The notes: generated by a model from the sequence alone, not told the origin. 64,000 bases of DNA from Alphaproteobacteria bacterium (GCA_018821435.1 JAHJME010000025.1:124001-188000); one strand, 5' to 3'; positions 53,475-63,081 are shown, numbered from the stretch's first letter. Translations and numbers: made by a program.

Positions 53475-54965
53475 ATGACGGACATCACCAAGCGCGCGCT
53501 GCTGGGCGCCGGCGGCCTCCTGACCCTGGCGGCTGGCGCGGCCAAGGCGGCGGAAGGCGGGCCGTTCGTCACCTATCATTCCGGGTTTTTCAACGATCGG
53601 AAGGTCGACTACGTCGCCACGGTCGGCGAGACGGTGCTGACCGGCGCCGACGGCCAGCCGACCATCCGCTTCGTCTCCACCGCCTATGTGAAGGACAAGA
53701 CCGACCCGAAGATCCGCCCGGTGCTGTTCGCGTTCAACGGCGGCCCCTCCAGCTCGTCCTCGACCCTGCACATGGTGGCCCTGGGCCCCAAGCGGATCGG
53801 GGTGGAACAGGACCCCAAGGCCCCCGGCGCGCCGCCGTCCATGTCCGACAATCCGCTGAGCGTCCTGGACGTGGCCGACATCGTCTTCATCGACCCGGCG
53901 GAAACCGGCTTCACCCGCATCCTGCCCGGCGGCAAGCGGGAGTATTTCTATTCCATCGAGGGCGACAGCCAGTCGTGCTCAGACTTCATCGTCGCCTGGG
54001 TGAAGGCCAACGGCCGCGAAGCCTCGCCGAAATATGTGCTGGGCGAAAGCTACGGCACCCAGCGGGCCGCCTTCATGGCCGGCCAGCTGGCCAAGACCAT
54101 GCCGCTGGATGGCGTGTTCCTGTTCGGCCAGGCGGTGAACATGATCGAGACCAGCCAGCGCGCGAAGAACGTGCTGGCCTACGCCACCAACCTGCCCGCG
54201 CTCTGCGCCATCGCCGCCTATCACGGCAAGGCGCCGGCCTGGAAAGGCAAGACGATGACCCAGGTCGTCGACCAGTCCTACGCCTGGGGCATGGGCGAGT
54301 ATCTGCAGGCGCTGCTGCAGGGTTACGACCTGCCGGCGGCCAGGCGGAAAGCCATCGCCGACAAGCTGGAGGCCATGACCGGCATCGGCGCCGACTATTA
54401 CCTGGCCAACGACCTGATCATCACGAAGATGGCCTTCGCGCTGGAACTGCTGAAGCCGGACGGCCAGATGATGGGCATCTACGACGCCCGCTATGTCGGC
54501 CCCGCCCCCACGCCCACCACCCGCGTCGCCGACCCCTTCGCCAAGGCCCGCGCGCCGATCGAGCCGATGATGCAGGAGCACCTGGCGAAGAACCTGGGCG
54601 TCACCTGGCCGGTGGCCGACTATCGGCCGCTCGCGCCCAATTCCAACACCTGGACCTGGGGCGGGACCTTAGGTCCCGGCGGTCCGTTCCTGGACTTCGA
54701 CTATCCGGCCCGCATCGACGCGGCGTTCAAGGTCAATCCCAAGTTCCGCCTGATGATCGGCACGGGTCTCTACGACCTGACTACCACCGTGGGCCCCGCC
54801 CGCTATATGGTCAGCAAGAGCGACTGGCCGCGCGACCGGGTCTTCCAGCGCCAGTACGTCGGCGGCCACATGGCCTACACCGACACCGGCTCGCACAAGG
54901 CGTTCACCGACGACATCCGCGCCTGGGTCACGGGCGGCAAGCCCGGCCCGATGCAGGCGGCGTGA
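53475..54965 (+). CDS. Exported S10 serine carboxypeptidase 1
   Basis: A 496-residue S10-family carboxypeptidase with a Tat-like signal (TKRALLGAGGLLTLAAGAAKA). FAFNGGPSSSSSTLHM is the oxyanion block, VLGESYGTQRAAF holds Ser about 192, TGLYDLTT the Asp and YVGGHMAYTD the His. It trims amino acids from C-termini of peptides. ATG at 53475 was preferred to ATG at 53469 because GAGGGG then sits at proper spacing. It is 2 bases ahead of S10 peptidase 2, an evident tandem relative. Confidence 0.9.
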   Translation: MTDITKRALLGAGGLLTLAAGAAKAAEGGPFVTYHSGFFNDRKVDYVATVGETVLTGADGQPTIRFVSTAYVKDKTDPKIRPVLFAFNGGPSSSSSTLHMVALGPKRIGVEQDPKAPGAPPSMSDNPLSVLDVADIVFIDPAETGFTRILPGGKREYFYSIEGDSQSCSDFIVAWVKANGREASPKYVLGESYGTQRAAFMAGQLAKTMPLDGVFLFGQAVNMIETSQRAKNVLAYATNLPALCAIAAYHGKAPAWKGKTMTQVVDQSYAWGMGEYLQALLQGYDLPAARRKAIADKLEAMTGIGADYYLANDLIITKMAFALELLKPDGQMMGIYDARYVGPAPTPTTRVADPFAKARAPIEPMMQEHLAKNLGVTWPVADYRPLAPNSNTWTWGGTLGPGGPFLDFDYPARIDAAFKVNPKFRLMIGTGLYDLTTTVGPARYMVSKSDWPRDRVFQRQYVGGHMAYTDTGSHKAFTDDIRAWVTGGKPGPMQAA

Positions 54966-54967
54966 GG

Positions 54968-56440
54968 ATGCAGCGGCTCACCGTCGCCGCCGGTCTCGCC
55001 CTCGGCCTGGCGACCGCCGCGCCAGCGCTGGCCCTGCCCTCCGCCGAGGCCCCGGTCGTCACGCCGCACCGCATCACGGTGGGCGGCAAGCCGCTGGCCT
55101 ACACCGCCGAGGTCGGCCGCATCGCCATCCGCGACGCCGAGACCGGCGAGCCGCGCGGCTGGATGGGCTACGTCGCCTACCGCGTGGCCTCGCCCGGCAA
55201 GCCCAGGCCGATCGCCTTCGTCTGGAACGGCGGGCCGGGCGCCAATTCCGCGACCCTGCACTTCGAGGTCGCCGGCCCGAAACGCGGCGAGGCCGCCGGG
55301 CTGGTGGACAACCAGGAGACCTGGCTCACCGACGCCGACCTGGTGTTCGTCGACCCCATCGGCACGGGCTTCAGCCGCCCGGCCAAGGCCGAGGACGCCG
55401 ACGCCTTCTACGGCACGCTGGGCGATGTCGCTTCGGTGACCGAGTTCGTCCGATCCTGGCGCCTGCTGCACGGGACGCAGGCCAATCCGCTCTATCTGAT
55501 CGGCGAAAGCTGGGGCGCGGGCCGCGCCGCCAATGTCGGTTACGCCCTGCTCAAGCGCGGCGTGCCGGTGAGCGGCCTGGGCCTGATCTCCGGCGGCTCG
55601 GGCCTGTCGCGCCTGGGCGACGACGGCCCGGTGGCGCCGCTGAAGATCGTCGGCTTCACCGCCACGGCGTTCCATCTTGGCAAGCTGGCGCCCGACGTCG
55701 GCGCGACGTCGGAGGCGGTCGAGGCCGCAACGGCGAATTGGGTGCGTGATACCTACGCCCCAGCGCTCGCACGTCGCGACCAACTGACGGCGGAGGAGCG
55801 CGACCGCATCGCGGCCAGCCTCGCGCGCTTCACCGGCGTGCCGGCCGACAAGATCGACCACAAGTCGCTCACCATCACCCCGCGCCAGTTCCGCACCCAG
55901 CTCATTCCCGGCAAGACGCTGAACACCTTCGACATGCGCCTCTCGGACGAGCCCCGGGAGTCGTCGCGGACCGCGATCTTGGCCTATCTCCGCGGCGACC
56001 TCGGCTATCGCACCGACCTGCCCTACGTCGGGCTGGAGTCGCAGGACGATGGCTTCCTGCCCGACGGCAAACCCGTTGAACCCGTTGGCGCCCGCTGGGA
56101 CTACGCCACGGCCAAGGTCACGCCCGAACAGCGCCAGGCCGCCTACGCCGAGGCCGTGCGCACCGGCGCGGGACCGCCCAGCCTGGGACCGCCCCTGCCC
56201 GGCACGGCCGAAGCGGTCGCGCTGAACCCGAAGCTGAAGGTGCTGGTCGCCTCGGGTCTCTACGACTCGCTGGCCAACTGCGCCGGCGCGGCGGAGACCG
56301 GCCGCACCCTGCCTGCCCCCCTCGGCGCCGCCATGAGCTTCCGCTGCTATCCCGGCGGCCACATGATGTACCGCGACACCCCCACCCGCCTGCAGTTCAG
56401 CCGCGACATCCGCGCGTTGGTGAGCTCGTCCCTCCCTTGA
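54968..56440 (+). CDS. Exported S10 serine carboxypeptidase 2
   Basis: A 490-residue S10 carboxypeptidase with a signal peptide (AAGLALGLATAAPALA). FVWNGGPGANSATLHFE, LIGESWGAGRAAN (Ser about 181), ASGLYDSLANC (Asp) and YPGGHMMYRD (His) complete the triad. It is co-transcribed with S10 peptidase 1 (2-base gap; ATG at 54968). The last codons (SSSLP and stop) lie inside a palindromic repeat arm that begins at 56428, so the repeat defines the C-terminus. Confidence 0.9.
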   Translation: MQRLTVAAGLALGLATAAPALALPSAEAPVVTPHRITVGGKPLAYTAEVGRIAIRDAETGEPRGWMGYVAYRVASPGKPRPIAFVWNGGPGANSATLHFEVAGPKRGEAAGLVDNQETWLTDADLVFVDPIGTGFSRPAKAEDADAFYGTLGDVASVTEFVRSWRLLHGTQANPLYLIGESWGAGRAANVGYALLKRGVPVSGLGLISGGSGLSRLGDDGPVAPLKIVGFTATAFHLGKLAPDVGATSEAVEAATANWVRDTYAPALARRDQLTAEERDRIAASLARFTGVPADKIDHKSLTITPRQFRTQLIPGKTLNTFDMRLSDEPRESSRTAILAYLRGDLGYRTDLPYVGLESQDDGFLPDGKPVEPVGARWDYATAKVTPEQRQAAYAEAVRTGAGPPSLGPPLPGTAEAVALNPKLKVLVASGLYDSLANCAGAAETGRTLPAPLGAAMSFRCYPGGHMMYRDTPTRLQFSRDIRALVSSSLP

Positions 56441-56569
56441 TGGGGAGGGACAGGCCGCGCGAGCGGCCAGGGTGGGGAAGTGTGAGTCGGAGCGCTGAGG
56501 TCGGGGGGATCGACACCTCCCCACCCTGCTCGCCTTCGGCGAGCTGTCCCTCCCCATTAAGGGAGGGAC
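56428..56569. repeat. REP/MITE-like inverted repeat element between convergent genes
   Basis: The element is bounded by near-perfect 26-base inverted arms (56428-56453 and 56544-56569, one mismatch), with the inner arms also inverted around CAGGGTGGGGA and TCCCCACCCTG. Each arm can fold on itself, as in REP doublets. It separates S10 peptidase 2 from M61-like 2 and may end transcription from both sides. No ORF is inside. Confidence 0.75.
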
Positions 56570-56575
56570 GCTAGC

Positions 56576-58273
56576 TCAGTAAACGCACGTCGCGTCCGGG
56601 ACGCCGGGGACGCGCGCCCACTGGTAGGCGTCCACCACCTCGCCGCGCGGCAGGTAGGTGACGGGGAACGTCTTGCCGTCGCGGGTGACCTTCAGGGTCA
56701 GCAGGCGAGCCTGATCGCCCTGCACGCTGTCCATCGCCACGGAATAGGTGACCAGGTCGCCATCTTTCAGGCCCGCCTTGGCGGCTTCGGAGTCCGGCCT
56801 CAGGCCGCGGATGGTCTTCACGTCGCCCACCAGGGACTTGGGCTCGAAGCCCAGGTCGAAGCGTCGGAACTTGGCCGTGGTCCGGGTGAAGCAGGGGCCG
56901 AAAGCGTCGGGGCCGGGCAGCATCAGCTTACCGGCCAGCATGTCGGCGTGGACGCGCCGCCCATCTTCGCCCAGCTCCTTCGCCAGCAGGTCGACCCAGC
57001 CGGCCTCCGGCACGTTCTCGCCCGCGCGGCGGCGGCGGACCATCTCGCGGATCAGGTCGTCCAGCGAGCGCTTGCCGGCGCTGGCCTTGCGGATCTTCTC
57101 GTCCAGCACGGCGAAATAAAGCGCGCCCCGATCATAGGGCAGCGTGCGGATGCGGGTGTCTTCCCAGAACCGCGCCGCGATCTCGCCGTCGGGCGTGTCG
57201 TTGAGGGCGTTGGTATAGTAGCGCCGCGCCGTGTCGTTGATGTCTTCCAGGTACTGGTCCGGCGTCAGCATGCCGGCCCGAAGCGGCAGCAGGGCTTGGT
57301 AGTGCACGGCGATCCCCTCGCCGTACCATTGGCCGCCAAGGCCGGACGCGGTCCAGGTGTGGATCATCTCATGCGCCAGGGTGCCTTTCAGCGCCTCCGG
57401 GTCCTTGGCCGTCGCCCCCCAGGTCAGCAGGAACGAATTGTTCAGCGCCGCGCCGCCGCCGGCGTTGATCGGATTGAAGCGCAGGATCACCCGGTACGGC
57501 GGCTCGGACGGGTCCTGGAAGAAGCCGCTCATCCAGCCGTGCAGCTTGTCCGCCCAGCCCATCAGCGGGCGCGGATCGAAAGGCGTGTCGCCCAGCCAGG
57601 CGGCGGAAAAGCCGGTGGCCTTAACCTGGTCCGGAACGCGGTGCATGGCGCCGGCCATGAACAGGGTGCGGTGCAGCCGCTCGACCGGCCCGGCCTCCAG
57701 GCGCACGTCGCCCTCGCCCAGGCTGGACATGGCGCTGGCCCCGGCGCCCAGCGCCTTCAGGTCCCAGCGCAGGGCGATGCGGTAGGGCTTTCGGCCCTCG
57801 GGCAGCAGGATGAAGGTGTTGCCGACGCCGGAGACGCCGCCGCCTTCGGTGCGCAGGCTGTAGGGCGGGCCGGACCCGCGCGGCGGCGGCGTATTGTCCA
57901 CCGGCGCCCGGTAGCTGACGGTCAGGTCGCCCTTCACCGCCCGCCCGGCGATCCAATGGCGCGCGTACTGGATGGCGACGGGATCGTCCTTCGCCGTCAG
58001 CGGCACCTCGCCCAGGGCGTCCGTGGCCTTCAGGTTCGTCAGGGTGTTGGCGATCGTGTCGGTGTTGGCGATGACCACCGGCAGGGTCAGCAGCGGCGCG
58101 CCGGCGGCGGCGTCCGCCTTTGGGATGGTCAGGGTGACGTCGACGAAGCCCTTGCCGGCTGCCTGGTCCATCGGCCCCGGCGCCAGCAGCACGCCGAACT
58201 CCGACGGCGCCTGACCGGCGGCGGACGTTGCGGCGGCGGCCATGACCAGGCCGAGCATCAAGCGGGTCATCAC
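56576..58273 (-). CDS. Exported M61-like metallopeptidase 2 with PDZ domain
   Basis: A 565-residue paralogue of M61-like 1: signal peptide (LGLVMAAAATSAAGQ), TLAHEMIHTW (HExxH near 301-305), WYGEGIAVHY, a PDZ-like region (IRGLRPDSEAAKAGLKDGDLV), and the same FGPC plus terminal DATCVY cysteines. The identical position of the zinc motif in both proteins shows colinear duplication. The start ATGATG at 58273 overlaps the preceding gene's stop. It ends the operon of TonB receptor 3 and the cyclodeaminase-like gene. Confidence 0.82.
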   Translation of the reverse strand: MMTRLMLGLVMAAAATSAAGQAPSEFGVLLAPGPMDQAAGKGFVDVTLTIPKADAAAGAPLLTLPVVIANTDTIANTLTNLKATDALGEVPLTAKDDPVAIQYARHWIAGRAVKGDLTVSYRAPVDNTPPPRGSGPPYSLRTEGGGVSGVGNTFILLPEGRKPYRIALRWDLKALGAGASAMSSLGEGDVRLEAGPVERLHRTLFMAGAMHRVPDQVKATGFSAAWLGDTPFDPRPLMGWADKLHGWMSGFFQDPSEPPYRVILRFNPINAGGGAALNNSFLLTWGATAKDPEALKGTLAHEMIHTWTASGLGGQWYGEGIAVHYQALLPLRAGMLTPDQYLEDINDTARRYYTNALNDTPDGEIAARFWEDTRIRTLPYDRGALYFAVLDEKIRKASAGKRSLDDLIREMVRRRRAGENVPEAGWVDLLAKELGEDGRRVHADMLAGKLMLPGPDAFGPCFTRTTAKFRRFDLGFEPKSLVGDVKTIRGLRPDSEAAKAGLKDGDLVTYSVAMDSVQGDQARLLTLKVTRDGKTFPVTYLPRGEVVDAYQWARVPGVPDATCVY

Positions 58274-59211
58274 GAAGCCTCGTAGAGCGCCTTGGTGGCG
58301 GCCAGGTCCTGCACGATGTGGCCCAGCGACTTGTAGACGGTGATCTGGTCGGCGGACTGGCGGCCCGGCAGGTCGCCGGCCAGCACCTGGCCGATCTCGC
58401 CCACCACATGGCTGTCGTCGATCAGGCCGGCGGCCTTGGCGTAGAGGAACTCCGCGCCCTGGGCCAAGACGCCCTCGCGGCTGTCGGCGATGAAGCGCGA
58501 GCGGACGACCAGATCATGGTCCACCTCGGACGGCCCGGCGCCGCTGGAGCCCACCAGGTTCACGTGCGCGCCCGGCGCCAGCCAGGCGCCTTCCAGGATC
58601 GGCTCGCGCGCTCCGGAAACGGTGGTGACGATGTCGACGCCCGCCACCGCCTGCCGCACGCTGGGCGCGGCGAAGACGGGAAGGCCCAGCTCGGCCTCGG
58701 TCGCCTTGGCGAAGGCCTTGGCGCGGTCGGGGTCGCGACCCCAGACCGTGATCGCCTCCAGCTTCCGGACCTGGCTGATGGCGCGGGCGTGCGTGCGAGC
58801 CTGCTCGCCGTAACCCAGGATGGCCATCCGGCTGGACTCCGGCCGGGCCAGGGCGTCCGTCGCGACCGCGCTGGCGGCGGCCGTGCGGATGGCGGTGACC
58901 TCGCCCGCGTGGGCGATGCAGACCGGCGCGCCGGTCTCGCCGTCGAACAGGACGACGACGCCCTGGTGCGACTGGATGCCCTTGGCGAAATTGCCGTGGA
59001 ACACGCTGATCAGCTTGGCGCCGAACACCCCGTGCTCACCCAGGGCGCCGGGCATGATCCCGAACACCCGCCCCTCACTCATGGGCAGGATCGAGCGCAG
59101 GTGCTGCCGCGTCTCACCCTTGGAGAAGGCGATCATCGCCTGGCGGACCAGCGGGATGCAGACCTCGTAGGTCAGCCGCTCCCGGACCTCTTCCCGGTCG
59201 ATGACACGCAT
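58270..59211 (-). CDS. Ornithine cyclodeaminase/mu-crystallin-family oxidoreductase
   Basis: A 313-residue protein: KLISVFHGNFAKGIQSHQGVVVLFDGETGAPVCIAHAGEVTAIRTAAASA (substrate/NAD region) and Rossmann MAILGYGEQARTHARAI. Family members include ornithine cyclodeaminase, alanine dehydrogenase and imino-acid (ketimine/pyrroline-2-carboxylate) reductases. Sitting between a TonB receptor and a peptidase, an amino- or imino-acid reductase role is likely. It starts 86 bases after the receptor stop and overlaps M61-like 2 by 4 bases. Confidence 0.85.
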   Translation of the reverse strand: MRVIDREEVRERLTYEVCIPLVRQAMIAFSKGETRQHLRSILPMSEGRVFGIMPGALGEHGVFGAKLISVFHGNFAKGIQSHQGVVVLFDGETGAPVCIAHAGEVTAIRTAAASAVATDALARPESSRMAILGYGEQARTHARAISQVRKLEAITVWGRDPDRAKAFAKATEAELGLPVFAAPSVRQAVAGVDIVTTVSGAREPILEGAWLAPGAHVNLVGSSGAGPSEVDHDLVVRSRFIADSREGVLAQGAEFLYAKAAGLIDDSHVVGEIGQVLAGDLPGRQSADQITVYKSLGHIVQDLAATKALYEAS

Positions 59212-59297
59212 GGGCGCTCCTCCCTGAATCAGAGCGCGGCGACGGTGTGGGGACCATCGCCGCGCCCACGCGACCCGTTACGCTGGGTCGCGCTGAA

Positions 59298-62267
59298 CTA
59301 GAAGCGGGCCTTCAGGCCGACGAACCATTGCCGGCCCAGGATGTCGCCGTAGTTCCGGGTGGGGAACGACGGCTCTTCGTTGGTCAGGTTCACGACGCCG
59401 GTGCGCAGCGTGTAGTTCTGCCAGGTGTACTGCGCCGACAGGTTGTGCCGGATGTTCTCCTTGATCACCGGCGTCGGCGTGGACTCGATCGAGGCGTTCT
59501 GCGCCTGGAACACCTTGTCCAGGTAGATCAGCTGATAGCTCAGGCGGAACGGGCCGTAGTGGTAGCGGGCGTCGAAGTTCGCCACCCAGTCGGGCTGGGC
59601 CACGGTGTTGTCCGTGCGCGAGCGGTCGGTGCCCGTGACCGAGGTGACCAGCTTGGCGGTGTGCGTCGCCGAGAGGTTCAGCTCGACCTCGCCATAGTCC
59701 GCGCCGTCGAAGAACCGGCCCACGGGGAAGGCGTAGTTGATGTTGTAGGTCTCGCCCCGGTACGTCACCCGGCCGGCGTTGAAGGTGGTCCGCGTGGCCG
59801 CGATGACGTTGCCCACCGCGTCGCGCGTGAAGGTCGAGCAGACGTCGGCGGACGGCGTGGTCGCGTCGAAGCAGGTCTCGGAGAAGTTCTGCGGAATGAA
59901 CGCCGACAGGCCGTCCTTCAGGTCCACCTCGATACGGTCCGCCACGATGGTCAGGCCGGGAACGAACCGCGGCTGCAGCACGAAGCCGAAAGTCAGCGTG
60001 TTCGAGATCTCATTCTTCAGGTTCGGATTGCCGCCGCTGGTGACCTGGGCGGTGCTGAAGTTTGAAGACGAGTTCTGGAAGGTCGCGAGAGGGCCATAGC
60101 CCGGGTTGGCCCGGAACAGCGCCTGGCAATTGGCGAGGCGGGTCGCCGGGGCCGGGCCGTTGGCGATGTAGCGGAAGTCGCAGGGATCCTGGCCGACGCT
60201 GTCCAGGGCCGTGCGCGTCGGCGCGAACTGCTGGTCGAGAGTGGGCGCGCGGAAGTTGCGGCTGCGGGAGATGCGGGCGGTGACGCCGCTCACGATTTCC
60301 CAGCGCCCGCCGACGCCCCAGACATCCTCTTTGCCGGCGAGGGAATTGTCGACGTAGCGATAGGACCCGTCGAGCTCGAGGGCCTGCACGAACGGCAGGG
60401 TGAAGTCGCCGCCCACCACGGGCACCAGAAGTTCGCCTGACAGCTCGTCGGTGTGGAACTGGCCGCCGGTGGCGGACTGCGCCACCTGCGACTCGACCAG
60501 GCCGCGCTGGTTGGCGTCCAGCGGCACGAACTTCGCCTTCTCGCGGCGATGCTCGTAGGCCACGCTGAACTTCACCTTGCCGGCCGGCAGGTCGACGACG
60601 TCGCCGCCGAACGTCGCGAGGTAGTCGTCCTGGGTGTTCAGGTAGTCCTGGCCGACCAGCACGTTGACGTAGTTGCGGGCCTCCTGGGTGATGTTGCCCT
60701 GGCCGAACGGATTGATCGGCACGCAGGCGGCGTCGTTGTTGTTCGGGTTCGCGTCGGCGTTGATCCCGCAGACGATCTGGCCCGACGCATTGCGCACGGC
60801 CTGCAGCGCATTGTTGAACCGGGTCTGCCATACGGCGTAGCCGCGTTGCGAACCGTCGGTCTCGGCGTGGCTCGCCGACAGGCTCCAGTAGAAGTTCCGC
60901 TCGCCCAGATCGAAATCGCCGTCGAGGGCCAGCACGGCGCGGGCCGTGTCGGTCTCGAACTGCCCCTCACGGGTGTAGAGAAGGTCGCTGAACGCCTTTG
61001 ACAGGAAGAGCGGCGGCCCGCCGGCCGCGACCTGCGACCGCAGCGGGTCGAGGTAGGGATTGCTCCGCGCGATCGGAATGGCGCCCGCGCCGCTGGCGGC
61101 GTTGTTCAGCACCGTGTTCGACTGGAGGTTCCGGTAGGGGTCGCGGGTCTGAACGTGCGACCACGACACCTCGGCCGACAGCTTGATCCGGTCGGTGATG
61201 TCGTAGTGGCCGAGGAAGTTGGCGTTGAATCGCTCCACGCCGACGTACAGCGAGGCCAGCTCCTGGTACGGCAGGCCGTCGCCGCCCGACGAGAACGGGA
61301 TGCCGCCCGGAACGCCGATGCTGTACGGGACCAGCGCCGTGCCGGCGGTGTTGAACTGCTGCGGAACGCCGCCGATCGCCACGATGAAGTTGGTCAGCGG
61401 CGCCGCGGCCGGCGAGAACAGCAGGCCGTTGTAGTTGAAGCTGGTGAAGCGGGTGTTCAGGTTTTCGCGCACCGAGGGGATGCCGTCGGTGTTGGAGGTG
61501 TTCGCGGTGTTCGCCACCGCGACCCGGCCCAGGTTCGAGCGCGGCCGGTCATAGTCCGACAGCGGCTCGGTCTTCGAGTACTCGAGGTCCAGCGCGACAT
61601 TGCCGCGGTCGTTCAGGAAATTCTTGCCGAAGGTGCCGCGGAGGCTGGTCACCGGATAGTCGCCGCGCGTGCTCTCGCCGTACTGGGCGTCCAGCTCCAC
61701 GCCGGTGAAGTTGCTCTTCAGCACGTAGTTGACCACGCCGGCGATCGCGTCCGAGCCGTAGACGGCGGCGCCGCCGGCCTGGACGACATCGACCCGCTCG
61801 AGCAGGCCCGCGGGGATGATGTTGGTGTCGACCACCCGGTCGCCCTGGCCAGGCGCGTTCTGGGAGAACTGGCCGGACGACGACGTGACCATCCGGCGGC
61901 CGTTCACCAGCGTCAGCGTGCGGCCCGGGCCCAGGCCGAAGAGGTTGGGATACTGCTGGCCGGTGCCGGCGGCCGAGCCGCTGCCGGCCGCGATCGGGAT
62001 CGACGGCAGGTTGGAGGTGATCTGGTTCAGCGCCTGGCCGGCCTGCACGAAGCCCCGGTCGCTGAACGTCTGCGCGTCGATCACCGCCACCGGCGCCGCC
62101 GTGGTCGTCTCCGCCCGCTTGATGCGCGAGCCGGTGACGACGATCTCGCCGACTTCGCTGGCGCCCTCGGCGTTCGTCTGCGCGACGGACGGCGCGGCGG
62201 CCATCAGCATCAGGCCCGCGAGCATGGTCGAAGCCATCATCCGGCCGCGAATGGAATTGTTGTTCAT
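59298..62267 (-). CDS. TonB-dependent outer-membrane receptor 3
   Basis: A 989-residue receptor, the largest here. Signal peptide (MLAGLMLMAAAPSVAQ), GEIVVTGSRIKRAETTTAAPVAVIDAQTF (TonB box, plug), and VVQAGGAAVYGSDAIAGVVNYVLK near 165-190. The long barrel contains Asn/Gln-rich loops and ends in terminal Phe. Plugs of this kind are common in oar-like and peptide/glycan receptors. It heads the operon with the cyclodeaminase-like and M61-like 2 genes, and motif C lies 94 bases upstream. Import of oligopeptides is inferred. Confidence 0.92.
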   Translation of the reverse strand: MNNNSIRGRMMASTMLAGLMLMAAAPSVAQTNAEGASEVGEIVVTGSRIKRAETTTAAPVAVIDAQTFSDRGFVQAGQALNQITSNLPSIPIAAGSGSAAGTGQQYPNLFGLGPGRTLTLVNGRRMVTSSSGQFSQNAPGQGDRVVDTNIIPAGLLERVDVVQAGGAAVYGSDAIAGVVNYVLKSNFTGVELDAQYGESTRGDYPVTSLRGTFGKNFLNDRGNVALDLEYSKTEPLSDYDRPRSNLGRVAVANTANTSNTDGIPSVRENLNTRFTSFNYNGLLFSPAAAPLTNFIVAIGGVPQQFNTAGTALVPYSIGVPGGIPFSSGGDGLPYQELASLYVGVERFNANFLGHYDITDRIKLSAEVSWSHVQTRDPYRNLQSNTVLNNAASGAGAIPIARSNPYLDPLRSQVAAGGPPLFLSKAFSDLLYTREGQFETDTARAVLALDGDFDLGERNFYWSLSASHAETDGSQRGYAVWQTRFNNALQAVRNASGQIVCGINADANPNNNDAACVPINPFGQGNITQEARNYVNVLVGQDYLNTQDDYLATFGGDVVDLPAGKVKFSVAYEHRREKAKFVPLDANQRGLVESQVAQSATGGQFHTDELSGELLVPVVGGDFTLPFVQALELDGSYRYVDNSLAGKEDVWGVGGRWEIVSGVTARISRSRNFRAPTLDQQFAPTRTALDSVGQDPCDFRYIANGPAPATRLANCQALFRANPGYGPLATFQNSSSNFSTAQVTSGGNPNLKNEISNTLTFGFVLQPRFVPGLTIVADRIEVDLKDGLSAFIPQNFSETCFDATTPSADVCSTFTRDAVGNVIAATRTTFNAGRVTYRGETYNINYAFPVGRFFDGADYGEVELNLSATHTAKLVTSVTGTDRSRTDNTVAQPDWVANFDARYHYGPFRLSYQLIYLDKVFQAQNASIESTPTPVIKENIRHNLSAQYTWQNYTLRTGVVNLTNEEPSFPTRNYGDILGRQWFVGLKARF

Positions 62268-62361
62268 GTCCTAGATCCCCCAGGTCTGAAGCCTGGGCCG
62301 AAGCCGCGTTTCGCGTGTCTCCGACCGAACCCCTGCCTTGCCGAAACGGTAGGTTCGCGCC

Positions 62362-62381
62362 GCCGGTTTTTCTTTTCGTTC
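62362..62381 (-). promoter_or_regulatory. Peptide-regulon motif C
   Basis: Minus-strand GAACGAAAAGAAAAACCGGC, 94 bases upstream of TonB receptor 3 and oriented towards it. It differs from motif B at only two positions. Confidence 0.65.
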
Positions 62382-62413
62382 TTCGAACCTTTGCCCATTC
62401 GACACAGATTGAT

Positions 62414-62457
62414 AATGCAGCCGCCCGCCCGGCCGCGAATGGGCAATGCAGCCGCCC
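62414..62457. repeat. Direct repeat in the Lrp/TonB receptor 3 intergenic region
   Basis: AATGCAGCCGCCC occurs at 62414-62426 and again at 62445-62457, 31 bases apart (about three helical turns). The 288-base divergent gap also has the only strongly T/A-rich blocks in this part. The repeats may be regulator half-sites ahead of the Lrp gene. Confidence 0.4.
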
Positions 62458-62555
62458 AAGGGACGGGCAATCCGGGTTTCGCGGCATCGCTGTTCCTTGA
62501 CAGCCAAGCCTCACGCATCCGCTATGCGTCGATGGCCCGACCCAAGGACACGTCT

Positions 62556-63038
62556 ATGCCCACCGCGCTCGATGCGATCGATATCAAGATCCTGGATATC
62601 ATGCAGCGCGACGCCTCCCTCTCGACCGGCGAACTGGCCGAGCGCGTGGGGCTGTCGCAGTCGCCCTGCTGGCGGCGCATCCAGCGGCTGCGCGAGGAGG
62701 GCTACATCAAGGCCGTGGTCGCCGTGGTCGACGCCGAGATGGTCGGCTTCAAGATGCAGATCTTCGCCCAGGTGAAGATGACCACCCTGAGCGAGGACGA
62801 ACGCGCCAACTTCTATCGCCAGATCAACAGCATACCGGAGATCCTGGAGTGCTGGACGGTCTTCGGCGAGATGGACGCGATGATGAAGATCCTGGCCCCC
62901 GACGTGACCTGGTACCAGGACTTCATCTTCTCGGTGCTGCTGAAGCTGCCGGGGGTGGTCGACGTCCGCTCCATCGTCACCCTGGCCGCCCAGAAGAGCA
63001 CCATGGCCGTGCCGCTGACCGCGCGGAAGTTCCGCTGA
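62556..63038 (+). CDS. Lrp/AsnC-family transcriptional regulator
   Basis: A 160-residue Lrp/AsnC regulator: LDAIDIKILDIMQRDASLSTGELAERVGLSQSPCWRRIQRLREEGYI is the HTH, followed by the RAM effector domain (GFKMQIFAQVKM, IPEILECWTVFGEMDAMMKI). Members sense amino acids. AAGGA lies seven bases ahead of ATG at 62556; ATG at 62532 has no such site. It is divergent from TonB receptor 3 and next to the aminotransferase gene, and is the natural candidate to control the peptide genes. Confidence 0.93.
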   Translation: MPTALDAIDIKILDIMQRDASLSTGELAERVGLSQSPCWRRIQRLREEGYIKAVVAVVDAEMVGFKMQIFAQVKMTTLSEDERANFYRQINSIPEILECWTVFGEMDAMMKILAPDVTWYQDFIFSVLLKLPGVVDVRSIVTLAAQKSTMAVPLTARKFR

Positions 63039-63081
63039 TCCTTTGGATAATCCATCCAAGCGCCGGGGCCGCGCGCCGCAA

